From: Paracoccaceae bacterium
GTDB taxonomy: Bacteria; Pseudomonadota; Alphaproteobacteria; Rhodobacterales; Rhodobacteraceae
Assembly (NCBI GenBank): GCA_016937725.1
Contig: JAFGVZ010000141.1
Coordinates: 1 to 5,301, forward strand
Reading direction: 5' to 3'
DNA length: 5,301 nt
Part shown: positions 1-5,301 of the stretch, one piece after another
Numbering within the stretch: the first letter of the stretch is position 1
Layout: each line of letters opens with the position of its first letter
Made by a program: the position numbers and the translations under genes
The notes under the pieces: model-generated
Told to the model about the DNA's origin: nothing
What the model saw: only the letters and a program-made list of their open reading frames with translations
Database searches by the model: none

Positions 1-261
1 GTCGCGCGCCCCGCCGCCGAGGAAGAGGTGGCGCTGGCCGAAAGCCTGTGCGCAGAGCACTCGGCGAACACGCTGATCGCCATGCACCGCAAGTTGGACG
101 GCGGCGCGATCCACGAACAATTCCGCACGCTCAAGCCCCGTGATGAGACCGCCTTTGCCGGTGCGCATCTGCAAGGGCATGATCGCGCGTTCCAGTTTTT
201 CGAAGAAGACAGCGACGACAGCCACGACCATGTGGACCTGTTCGCGCTGCGGGGGGACTAA
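1..261 (+). CDS. C-terminal part of a small FDH-cluster protein, probably DUF6505 family (5' truncated)
   Basis: An open frame runs from base 1 to a TAA at 259-261 and gives 86 residues with no start inside the window that must be used; a GTG at 28 is probably internal. Readable stretches are an acidic segment (about residues 6-15), 'TLIAMHRKL' (24-32), 'EQFRTLKPRDE' (39-49) and an acidic, His-containing tail 'FFEEDSDDSHDHVDLF' (66-81). No catalytic motif, membrane segment or cofactor motif is visible. The assignment to DUF6505 rests on my recollection that small proteins with this kind of C-terminus sit directly before DUF6352 genes in rhodobacterial FDH clusters; it was not confirmed by a search. 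The next gene starts 3 bases after the stop, so the two are very probably translationally coupled. The function is unknown, and the N-terminal part lies outside the window. Confidence 0.6.
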   Translation, partial: VARPAAEEEVALAESLCAEHSANTLIAMHRKLDGGAIHEQFRTLKPRDETAFAGAHLQGHDRAFQFFEEDSDDSHDHVDLFALRGD

Positions 262-264
262 GAC

Positions 265-1254
265 ATGCCAGAATTCTGGGTTGCCTCTGGCCATCATTTT
301 GCGCGGCGCAGCGCGGCCGGGCGGTTGCTGGTCACGGATGAGTTGATCTTGGCGTGGCTGGCCCGCCCCGAAGTGGTGCCGCCCGCCGATGCTTGCCCCG
401 CCGAGCGCGCGCTACACAAGCGCCTGGTGGACAAGCCTCGTGCGAAAGTGTCCGATATGGAACTGGCCGCGATCAAGGATGCGGATGCGCGCGAGAATTG
501 GCAGTTTCTCTTGCGCCTGCGCGACACGCTGCTGGAAGCGGGCACGATCGAAGAGGGCTATCAGGCCATCCTGCACAAGCAGATGGTGCTGCCCTTCGTG
601 TTCACGGCACAGCTTTTGCAACTGATCCTGCGCAACGCGCTGGATGGCTGCGACGACCCGCAAGTGCTGCGCGCTGCCGAATGCTTCTTCCGCCCGCAAC
701 GCGCGCATGTGAAGGAAGACAAGCTGCTTTTGGCCGATGACGAACTGGTCGAATTGTTCGAGCAGGAAATGCATTCCTCGCCGCTGACCGCGATGTTTTC
801 GGGCGGGGTGGACAGTCTGGATGTGCTGGGCGGCGGCAATGAATGGACCTATTGGTCCCGGTCCGATGCCCATACGACCGTGCTGAATTTCGGCGGCGAT
901 CCGAAAGCGCGCGCAGGCATGGCCACCGCCATCGAAGCCTTCTTGCGCCATATGCTGGCCTTGGAGGTGACGGTCACACCGCAATCGGTGGCCGATCAGG
1001 TCGATCTGCGCTGGTTCGTCGGGCTGGACCCTGTCGGCACCGCCATTGGCAATGCGCTGTGGAACGGGGCTAAGCCGAAAGATACATTGGTCGGCCTGTT
1101 CCGCATGGACCTGCCAAGTGATCCCCGCGTGCGGGCCGACATGCAGGGCCAGCCGGTCTGGCTGCTTCTGGGCCTTGGACCGGACCGCATTCTGCGCATG
1201 AAGCCACAAAACCTGCTGCTGGGGTTGCCGTTGATGGAACCGGCTTTGAACTGA
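265..1254 (+). CDS. DUF6352 family protein, FDH-cluster associated, function unknown
   Basis: This is a 329-residue soluble protein with no signal peptide or membrane segment. The ATG at 265 is preceded at a good distance by a G-rich Shine-Dalgarno (251-256), which lies inside the end of the previous gene. Landmarks I associate with DUF6352 are the N-terminal 'MPEFWVASGHHFARR' (1-15), 'DADARENWQFLLRLRD' (72-87), 'LRNALDGCDDPQVLRAAE' followed by 'FFRPQR' (122-146), 'YWSRSD' (196-201), 'WFVGLDPVGTAIGNALWNG' (250-268) and the C-terminal 'LRMKPQNLLLGLPL' (310-323). The length fits what I recall of the family. Cys44, Cys130 and Cys140 are scattered and do not form an Fe-S motif. No enzymatic activity can be read from the sequence. 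Its position in the same transcript as DUF3305 and DUF3306, upstream of FDH, suggests a role in making or maturing the enzyme, but that is inference from context only. Confidence 0.87.
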   Translation: MPEFWVASGHHFARRSAAGRLLVTDELILAWLARPEVVPPADACPAERALHKRLVDKPRAKVSDMELAAIKDADARENWQFLLRLRDTLLEAGTIEEGYQAILHKQMVLPFVFTAQLLQLILRNALDGCDDPQVLRAAECFFRPQRAHVKEDKLLLADDELVELFEQEMHSSPLTAMFSGGVDSLDVLGGGNEWTYWSRSDAHTTVLNFGGDPKARAGMATAIEAFLRHMLALEVTVTPQSVADQVDLRWFVGLDPVGTAIGNALWNGAKPKDTLVGLFRMDLPSDPRVRADMQGQPVWLLLGLGPDRILRMKPQNLLLGLPLMEPALN

Positions 1255-1267
1255 AGGGACACGTCAA

Positions 1268-1798
1268 ATGCCAAAAGAGATTGTGCGCGTTTCGGTTCTG
1301 GCCGCCCGGCGACCACCGGTCACGCGTTGGGGCAATGGCGAATTGCGCCCCAGCGCAGTGTTGCCGCAAGAACCTGCGGTCGCGCCGAACACGCTTCTTA
1401 CTTCGGACGGAGGGATAGAGACGTGGTATCTGGGCGGGCGCGACATGGTGCTGTATTCCGGCGATACGGGCCATCACAAGGATAACCTGTTATCGGGTCG
1501 CCCCTCTGTCTGGGTGGTGATCCGGGGCCACGACCCACGCAGCGCCGAAGTGGTCGATGTGACCGCCGACCCTTATGAGGGCGAGGGCTATGCCTCTGAT
1601 CTGGATCTGATTGTCGAGGCGGTTCCGATGCCCATTTCCATGCGCAAGCTGGTCAAGGAATTTGTCGAGACGCACCATGTCGAGATCCCGTTCAAAAAGC
1701 GCAAACGCGCGCCTGTTGACCCCAACGCAATGACCGCGCGCGCCCCGCGCGTTCTAAGTGAAGATGACAAATGGGGCAATCGGCCTCGCAAGGTATAG
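1268..1798 (+). CDS. DUF3305 family protein, FDH-cluster associated
   Basis: This 176-residue soluble protein starts at an ATG 8 bases after a clear AAGGGA (1254-1259), which begins at the last base of the previous gene's stop codon. Recognisable blocks are 'ETWYLGGRDMVLYSGDTGHH' (51-70), 'GRPSVWVVIRG' (77-87), 'YEGEGYASD' (103-111) and 'VEAVPMPISMRKLVKEFV' (116-133). A strikingly basic 'THHVEIPFKKRKR' (135-147) comes next. This pattern, with the conserved PMP and HHVE...KRKR segments, is what I recognise as DUF3305. Two His-His pairs (69-70 and 136-137) could in principle bind metal or a partner, but nothing proves this. DUF3305 genes usually sit next to DUF3306 and a TorD-like chaperone in molybdenum FDH loci, so an assembly or maturation role is plausible. 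The biochemical role is not established as far as I know. The C-terminal 30 residues look disordered. Confidence 0.9.
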   Translation: MPKEIVRVSVLAARRPPVTRWGNGELRPSAVLPQEPAVAPNTLLTSDGGIETWYLGGRDMVLYSGDTGHHKDNLLSGRPSVWVVIRGHDPRSAEVVDVTADPYEGEGYASDLDLIVEAVPMPISMRKLVKEFVETHHVEIPFKKRKRAPVDPNAMTARAPRVLSEDDKWGNRPRKV

Positions 1799-1803
1799 CG
1801 ACC

Positions 1804-2466
1804 ATGGCACAAGGACCAAAAGACACGGATGCGGGGTTTTTCAACCGCTGGTCGCAGCGCAAGCAACAAGCTTTGCGCGAGGACGCGCCTTTGGAAGAGG
1901 ATGCCGCAACCGCCAAGCCCGATGCGCCAAATCCCGAACCGGGGACGGTCCCGGCAACGCCAGAACTGTCCGAGGAAGAGCTTGCCGCGCTGCCGTCCAT
2001 CGACGCGCTGACGCCCGACACCGATATAAAGGTTTTCATGCGCGCGGGGGTGCCTAAGGCGCTGCGCAATGCGGCTTTGCGCAAGATGTGGATGATCACG
2101 CCCGCCATCCGCGATCATCTGGACCCGGCGGTGGATTATGCGTGGGATTGGAACACGCCCGGTGGCGTGCCCGGTGACGGGATTGCCCCTAGTCCCGAAA
2201 AGGCCGCGCAAATGCTGCGCGATCTGTTCAAACCCCGCGAAAACAAAGTGCCAGACGTGCCGGAAGACGAAATTCACTCCGCGCCAGAGGACGAAGGCGC
2301 AGAGCAAATTGTCGCAGAGCAGGCCACAAAGGAAAACATGCCCGACCCGGTGCGCAAGCCTGGGGCCGCCAGTCTGACCCCGCCAAAAGACGAAAAACCC
2401 GCGCCGCGCCACACCGCAGAGTTGCAGCCCGCACCGCGCCGCCACGGTGGTGCGTTGCCGGAGTGA
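1804..2466 (+). CDS. DUF3306 family protein, FDH-cluster associated
   Basis: This is a 220-residue protein. The ATG at 1804 puts the family's N-terminal signature 'GFFNRWSQRK' at residues 11-20 and leaves a 5-base gap after the DUF3305 stop; an AAGG at about 1789-1792 could serve as ribosome binding site. An in-frame ATG at 1771 would add 11 residues and overlap DUF3305, and it cannot be excluded. The conserved core is at 60-125: 'LPSIDALTPDTDIKVFMRAGVP' (a helical start), 'LRNAALRKMW' (87-96) and 'DYAWDWNTPGGVPG' (111-124). The segments before (25-58) and after (145-220) the core are rich in Pro, Ala, Glu, Asp and Lys, have low complexity and are likely disordered. There is no signal peptide, membrane segment or cofactor motif. 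The function is unknown; it is inferred to act with DUF3305 in FDH biogenesis because the two genes are adjacent and probably co-transcribed. Confidence 0.92.
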   Translation: MAQGPKDTDAGFFNRWSQRKQQALREDAPLEEDAATAKPDAPNPEPGTVPATPELSEEELAALPSIDALTPDTDIKVFMRAGVPKALRNAALRKMWMITPAIRDHLDPAVDYAWDWNTPGGVPGDGIAPSPEKAAQMLRDLFKPRENKVPDVPEDEIHSAPEDEGAEQIVAEQATKENMPDPVRKPGAASLTPPKDEKPAPRHTAELQPAPRRHGGALPE

Positions 2467-2600
2467 TGCCGCGCGCAAAACCTCTGTTTTTCTCGTAAAA
2501 AAGTGAATTTGTCAGGTTTATTTTGCTAGACAGGTGCACTGCCGATTTGTAGCCTCTGCATACAACTGCATATATTTGCAGGATCATCACAGAGACGCAG
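2467..2600 (+). promoter_or_regulatory. AT-rich intergenic region, likely promoter of the torD-like/fdh operon
   Basis: This 134-base gap is the only sizeable non-coding stretch in the window and is visibly more AT-rich than the genes around it. The best sigma70-like pair I can find is TTGTAG (2547-2552), an 18-base spacer and TATATT (2571-2576). The -10 is good (5 of 6) and the -35 is poor. This would place the transcript start near 2583, with a leader of under 20 bases before the ATG at 2601. The only ribosome-binding-like sequence is a weak AGAGA at 2591-2595. No strong terminator for the upstream operon is visible, so read-through from the DUF genes remains possible. Confidence 0.5.
2557..2580. 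promoter_or_regulatory. Three TGCA boxes at exact 10-base spacing: candidate operator
   Basis: TGCA occurs at 2557-2560, 2567-2570 and 2577-2580, one helical turn apart, so all three face the same side of the DNA. The first two belong to a direct repeat CTGCATA (2556-2562 and 2566-2572). The second and third form an inverted repeat, CTGCA-N6-TGCAG (2566-2581), whose 6-base centre is the candidate -10 element TATATT. The arrangement suggests a regulator binding site. Overlap with the -10 would suit repression, unless the true start lies elsewhere. The regulator is not encoded in the window. LysR-type regulators are common beside rhodobacterial fdh operons, but the site does not give a clean T-N11-A box. 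Confidence 0.4.
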
Positions 2601-3206
2601 ATGTCAGATAGCCAGCCGGGTTCCGGGCCAGCCATTGAGGATTTCGATCAAGCGCGCAGCGAGCAATATCGCTTTATTGCGCGTTTATTGGCGTCTCCGC
2701 CCAGTGCAGAGACGCTAAGTCACATTGCGCACCTGCAAGGGGATGATTCGTCGCTGGGACATGCCTTCACGAACCTTGCGCAAGCGGCAGGGTCCGCAGA
2801 CGCAAAAAAGGTCGAGCGCGAGTTTTTCGAATTGTTTGTCGGTGTCGGGCGGGGCGAGTTGCTGCCCTATGCCAGCTTTTACCAGACAGGCTTTCTGAAC
2901 GAGCGTCCGCTGGCGGATTTGCGCGGTGATCTGGCGGCTTTGGGTGTGGCGCGCGCTGAAGGGCGGCACGAACCCGAAGACCATATCGCGCTGTTGTTCG
3001 AAGTGATGGCCGATTTCGCCGCGGGCGAGATTGACGCCGATGAGAAAACGCAGGCGCGTTTCTATGCTCGCCACGTCCAGCCTTGGGCGTTGCAGTTTTT
3101 CGACGATCTGGCCACGGCGCCAAGCGTCGGCTTCTACCGGCCCGTTGCGGAAATTGGCCGTATCCTGACCGAAATCGAAACGCGGGCCTTCGCGCTCGCG
3201 GCTTGA
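2601..3206 (+). CDS. TorD/DmsD (NarJ-like) family molecular chaperone for formate dehydrogenase
   Basis: This is a 201-residue all-helical cytoplasmic protein of typical TorD-family length. Family members bind the twin-arginine signal and the apo form of a specific molybdoenzyme, and block export until the molybdopterin guanine dinucleotide cofactor is inserted. Visible signatures are 'QYRFIARLLASPPS' (22-35), 'VEREFFELFVGVGRGELLPY' (71-90) running into 'ASFYQTGFLNERPLADLR' (91-108), the family hallmark 'EPEDHIALLFEVM' (124-136; E-P-x-D-H), and 'FYARHVQPWALQFFDDL' (154-170). The gene stands immediately before a small Tat protein and the FDH alpha subunit, so the alpha subunit is the inferred client. 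The start at 2601 has only a weak AGAGA ahead of it, but no better upstream start exists and the N-terminal length suits the family. It appears to be the first gene after the intergenic promoter region. Confidence 0.94.
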   Translation: MSDSQPGSGPAIEDFDQARSEQYRFIARLLASPPSAETLSHIAHLQGDDSSLGHAFTNLAQAAGSADAKKVEREFFELFVGVGRGELLPYASFYQTGFLNERPLADLRGDLAALGVARAEGRHEPEDHIALLFEVMADFAAGEIDADEKTQARFYARHVQPWALQFFDDLATAPSVGFYRPVAEIGRILTEIETRAFALAA

Positions 3207-3222
3207 TCTGAACGTGATCGAA

Positions 3223-3251
3223 GGGCGTCGCCTGCAAGCGAAGAAGCGCCC
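3223..3251 (+). other. Imperfect hairpin in the spacer between the chaperone and small Tat protein genes
   Basis: GGGCG (3223-3227) pairs with CGCCC (3247-3251), and the adjoining TCGC (3228-3231) pairs with GCGA (3238-3241) around a 6-base loop CTGCAA. A 5-base bulge AGAAG lies on the 3' side. No run of T follows, so this is not a standard intrinsic terminator. It could be a processing or stabilising stem that sets different expression levels for the chaperone and the FDH structural genes, as is common between genes of unequal demand in operons, or it could be chance in GC-rich DNA. Confidence 0.35.
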
Positions 3252-3258
3252 GTAAAGT

Positions 3259-3264
3259 GGGAGG
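3259..3264 (+). promoter_or_regulatory. Strong Shine-Dalgarno deciding the start of the small Tat protein
   Basis: GGGAGG lies 2 bases before an ATG at 3267 and 5 bases before a second, in-frame ATG at 3270. The 5-base spacing is far more usual, so the second ATG is preferred. The difference is a single N-terminal Met. Confidence 0.6.
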
Positions 3265-3269
3265 ACATG

Positions 3270-3482
3270 ATGTCTAAAGACAAGCATAACCCAATCAGCC
3301 GGCGTGCCTTTTTCGGCGTGGCTGCAACGGGCGCGGCCTCTGCGGCGGCGCTGACCGCTGGCAGCGCGCGCCCCAGTTTCGCGCAGCAAACCGGCGATGA
3401 GCGCACCCGCGCCCGCTACCAGAAGACCCCGCATGTCGAGGCCTTCTACCGCACCAACCGTTACTACGTCCGGGAGGAATAA
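3270..3482 (+). CDS. Small twin-arginine protein, 'formate dehydrogenase region TAT target' family (FdhX-like)
   Basis: This 70-residue protein starts at the second of two consecutive ATGs, chosen from Shine-Dalgarno spacing. It has a Tat-type N-terminus: 'SRRAFFG' (10-16, twin Arg 11-12), then an Ala/Gly-rich hydrophobic stretch (about 17-31), with a possible cleavage site after 'SFA' (36-38). About 30 residues of mature sequence follow, carrying the family-like tail 'RYQKTPHVEAFYRTNRYYV' (49-67). Proteins of this size and pattern are regularly found directly before Tat-dependent FDH alpha subunits; the Shewanella equivalent has been called FdhX. No cofactor-binding motif is present, and its role is unknown. 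A function as a small subunit, an export aid or a chaperone partner is speculation. It ends 2 bases before the alpha subunit start, and its last codons contain that gene's ribosome binding site, so the two are translationally coupled. Confidence 0.93.
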   Translation: MSKDKHNPISRRAFFGVAATGAASAAALTAGSARPSFAQQTGDERTRARYQKTPHVEAFYRTNRYYVREE

Positions 3483-3484
3483 GA

Positions 3485-5301
3485 ATGCTTGTCAAGCGCA
3501 GAACCCGAGAGGCCACATCCACCGGCCGCTTAAGCCAGTTTGCCGCAAGCGTGGCCGCCAAGCCCTTGGATCGCCGCAGCTTTCTGCGCGCATCCGGTCT
3601 GACCGTCGGGGGCCTTGCCGCTGTCGCCACGCTGGGCGCAGGCATGACCCGTCGGGTCGAGGCCGCAGGCTTCACCGACATGTCGCAGCCCATCGAGTTG
3701 CGTAAGAATATCTGCACCCATTGCTCGGTCGGCTGTTCGGTCGTGGCCGAGGTGCAGAACGGCGTTTGGGTAGGTCAGGAACCCGCTTATGAAAGCCCGA
3801 TCAACCGTGGCACCCATTGCGCCAAGGGCGCATCGGTGCGCGAATTGGTGCATGGCGACCGCCGCCTGAAATACCCGATGAAGAAAGTCGGCGGCGAATG
3901 GCAGCGCATTTCCTGGGATCAGGCGCTGACCGAGATTGCCGACAAGATGACCTCTATCCGCGAAACCTCTGGTGCGGACTCGGTCTATTTCCTCGGGTCG
4001 GCTAAATTCTCGAACGAAGGGTCGTATCTGTTCCGCAAATTCGCGGCCTTCTGGGGCACGAACAATGTCGATCACCAGGCGCGCATCTGCCATTCCACCA
4101 CCGTGGCCGGGGTTGCGAATACCTGGGGCTATGGCGCGATGACCAACAGCTACAATGACATTCGCAACGCGAAGACCATTGTGTTCATGGGGTCGAACGC
4201 AGCCGAAGCGCACCCGGTGTCGTTGCAGCACATTCTTGAAGGTAAAGAAACGCAGCGCGCGAACGTGGTTGTTCTGGACCCGCGTTTCACCCGCACCGCG
4301 GCGCATGCCACCGAATATGTCCGCATCCGTCCCGGCACCGACATTGCCGTAGTGCACGGCATGCTGTGGCACATTTTCGAGAATGGTTGGGAAGACAAAG
4401 AATACATCGCCCAGCGTGTCTGGGGGATGGACCAGGTCCGTGAAGTGGTCAAGCAATACACCCCCGATGTGGTTGAAGAAATCTCTGGCGTAGATGGCGA
4501 GACGCTGAAGCGCGTGGCCGAGAAATTCGCCAAGGAACGCCCCTCTACCTTTATCTGGTGCATGGGCGGCACACAGCACACGGTCGGCACCGCGAACGTG
4601 CGTGCTTACAACCTGCTGCTGTTGGCCACCGGCAATGTGGGCGGCGAAGGCAATGGTGCGAACATCTTCCGCGGCCATTGCAACGTGCAGGGCGCAACCG
4701 ATTTCGGTTTGGATGTGGCCAACCTGCCTTGCTATTACGGTCTGGGCGCTGGCGCTTGGAAGCATTGGGCGCGCGTTTGGGATGTGCCCTATGAGTATTT
4801 CGTGAACCGCTTTGACGCCGTTCCGGCCAAGGGTGGCCGCGATGCGCGCACGCCAGAGCAGAACATGAACGTGCCGGGCATCACCTCGACCCGTTGGTTC
4901 GACGCGGTCACCATCGACAGCGAAGAAGTAGACCAGCGCGACAACATCAAGGCAATGATGGTGTTCGGCCATGGCGGGAACACCGTGCCGCGGATGCAGG
5001 ATGCGCAACGCGGGATGGATGGGCTGGACCTGTTGGTCGTAGCCGACCCGCACCCGACCACCTTCGCGGCGTTGCATTCGCGCACCGACAACACCTATCT
5101 GCTGCCGATCTGCACGCAGTTTGAATGCTCTGGGTCGCGCACCGCGTCGAACCGCTCGGTTCAGTGGGGCGAGAAGGTGGTGGAACCCATTTTCGAGTCC
5201 GACACCGACTATGCCGTGATGTATGGTCTGGCAGAGCGTCTGGGTTTCGCGGATGAAATGTTCAAGCCCTACGAATTGGTGCAGGGCAAGTTCGGGATGG
5301 A
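3485..5301 (+). CDS. fdhA: Formate dehydrogenase alpha (catalytic) subunit, Tat-exported Mo/W-bis-MGD enzyme; 3' truncated by the window
   Basis: This subunit oxidises formate to CO2 and passes electrons through an Fe-S cluster to a beta subunit. The first 605 residues are visible, and the frame is still open at the window end; the family usually has around 950-1000 residues. A long Tat signal is present: 'DRRSFLR' (29-35, twin Arg 30-31), hydrophobic to about 53, with likely cleavage near 'VEAAG' (58-62). The [4Fe-4S] motif is Cys77-x2-Cys80-x3-Cys84-x27-Cys112, followed by the conserved Lys114 of 'CAKG'. The active-site segment is 'DHQARICHSTTVAG' (196-209): Cys202, codon TGC, is the Mo/W ligand where E. 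coli enzymes have selenocysteine, and His203 follows. Arg396 in 'FRGHCNVQG' lies 194 residues later, matching E. coli FdhF U140/H141/R333. Other pterin-site motifs are 'MGSNAAEAHP' (235-244) and 'GGTQHTVGTAN' (361-371). A strong GGGAGG (3472-3477) sits 7 bases before the ATG. The beta and gamma subunits probably lie downstream. Confidence 0.97.
   Translation, partial: MLVKRRTREATSTGRLSQFAASVAAKPLDRRSFLRASGLTVGGLAAVATLGAGMTRRVEAAGFTDMSQPIELRKNICTHCSVGCSVVAEVQNGVWVGQEPAYESPINRGTHCAKGASVRELVHGDRRLKYPMKKVGGEWQRISWDQALTEIADKMTSIRETSGADSVYFLGSAKFSNEGSYLFRKFAAFWGTNNVDHQARICHSTTVAGVANTWGYGAMTNSYNDIRNAKTIVFMGSNAAEAHPVSLQHILEGKETQRANVVVLDPRFTRTAAHATEYVRIRPGTDIAVVHGMLWHIFENGWEDKEYIAQRVWGMDQVREVVKQYTPDVVEEISGVDGETLKRVAEKFAKERPSTFIWCMGGTQHTVGTANVRAYNLLLLATGNVGGEGNGANIFRGHCNVQGATDFGLDVANLPCYYGLGAGAWKHWARVWDVPYEYFVNRFDAVPAKGGRDARTPEQNMNVPGITSTRWFDAVTIDSEEVDQRDNIKAMMVFGHGGNTVPRMQDAQRGMDGLDLLVVADPHPTTFAALHSRTDNTYLLPICTQFECSGSRTASNRSVQWGEKVVEPIFESDTDYAVMYGLAERLGFADEMFKPYELVQGKFGM

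Noticed and set aside
412..1209. Antisense open frame over the DUF6352 gene
   Set aside because: It lies fully within a + strand gene with family motifs; its translation is low in recognisable structure and has no ribosome binding site context worth noting.
1771..1803. Upstream ATG as the start of the DUF3306 gene
   Set aside because: It would overlap DUF3305 by 28 bases and add 11 residues ahead of the N-terminal family signature, which already begins near residue 11 with the 1804 start. Kept only as an alternative.
1588..2478. Antisense open frame over DUF3305/DUF3306
   Set aside because: It spans two recognisable + strand genes and the gap between them, and its product shows no domain features; it is a shadow of codon bias.
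2477..2502. Possible terminator after the DUF3306 gene (AAAAC/GTTTT and TTTTT/AAAAA pairings)
   Set aside because: The stems are short and consist almost only of A-T pairs, with no GC-rich stem followed by a T-run; too weak to call.
2509..2514. TTGTCA as a -35 element
   Set aside because: No acceptable -10 hexamer occurs 16-18 bases downstream; the pair ending in TATATT at 2571-2576 fits better.
4088..4090. Selenocysteine at the FDH active site
   Set aside because: The codon is TGC (Cys), so no recoding or SECIS element is needed.
3530..5077. Long antisense open frame (about 515 codons) across the FDH alpha gene
   Set aside because: The + strand frame has unmistakable FDH motifs. The antisense product is rich in His, Arg and Ala with no family resemblance, which is typical of a mirror frame in GC-rich codon-biased DNA.

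Overview
This window looks like part of a formate dehydrogenase (FDH) locus from an alphaproteobacterium, most likely a Rhodobacterales/Rhodobacteraceae member. That placement is inferred from the GC-rich coding bias, the gene order and the protein family types; no taxonomic search was possible. All genes read on the + strand. There are seven protein genes, and the first and last are cut by the window edges.

Layout. Positions 1-2466 hold a tightly packed run of four genes with gaps of 3, 13 and 5 bases, almost certainly one transcript. They are the C-terminal part of a small protein (probably DUF6505), a DUF6352 protein, a DUF3305 protein and a DUF3306 protein. A 134-base AT-rich gap (2467-2600) follows. 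It contains three TGCA boxes spaced exactly 10 bases apart around a possible -10 element, and it is the best candidate for a regulated promoter. Downstream come a TorD/DmsD-family chaperone (2601-3206), a 60-base spacer with an imperfect hairpin, a 70-residue Tat-signal protein of the 'formate dehydrogenase region TAT target' type (3270-3482), and the first 605 residues of the catalytic alpha subunit (3485 to the window end).

How they work together. The alpha subunit is a Tat-exported molybdenum or tungsten bis-MGD enzyme with one N-terminal [4Fe-4S] cluster. A cysteine (Cys202) takes the place of the selenocysteine found in the E. coli enzymes. The TorD-family protein probably holds the apo-enzyme and guards its signal peptide until cofactor loading is complete. 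The small Tat protein and the DUF proteins travel with such FDH operons, but as far as I know they have no settled biochemical role. The beta (Fe-S) and gamma (cytochrome b) subunits would be expected just beyond the right edge.

No mobile element, CRISPR array, tRNA or rRNA was seen. The least understood content is the set of DUF accessory proteins and the TGCA-box region upstream of the chaperone gene.
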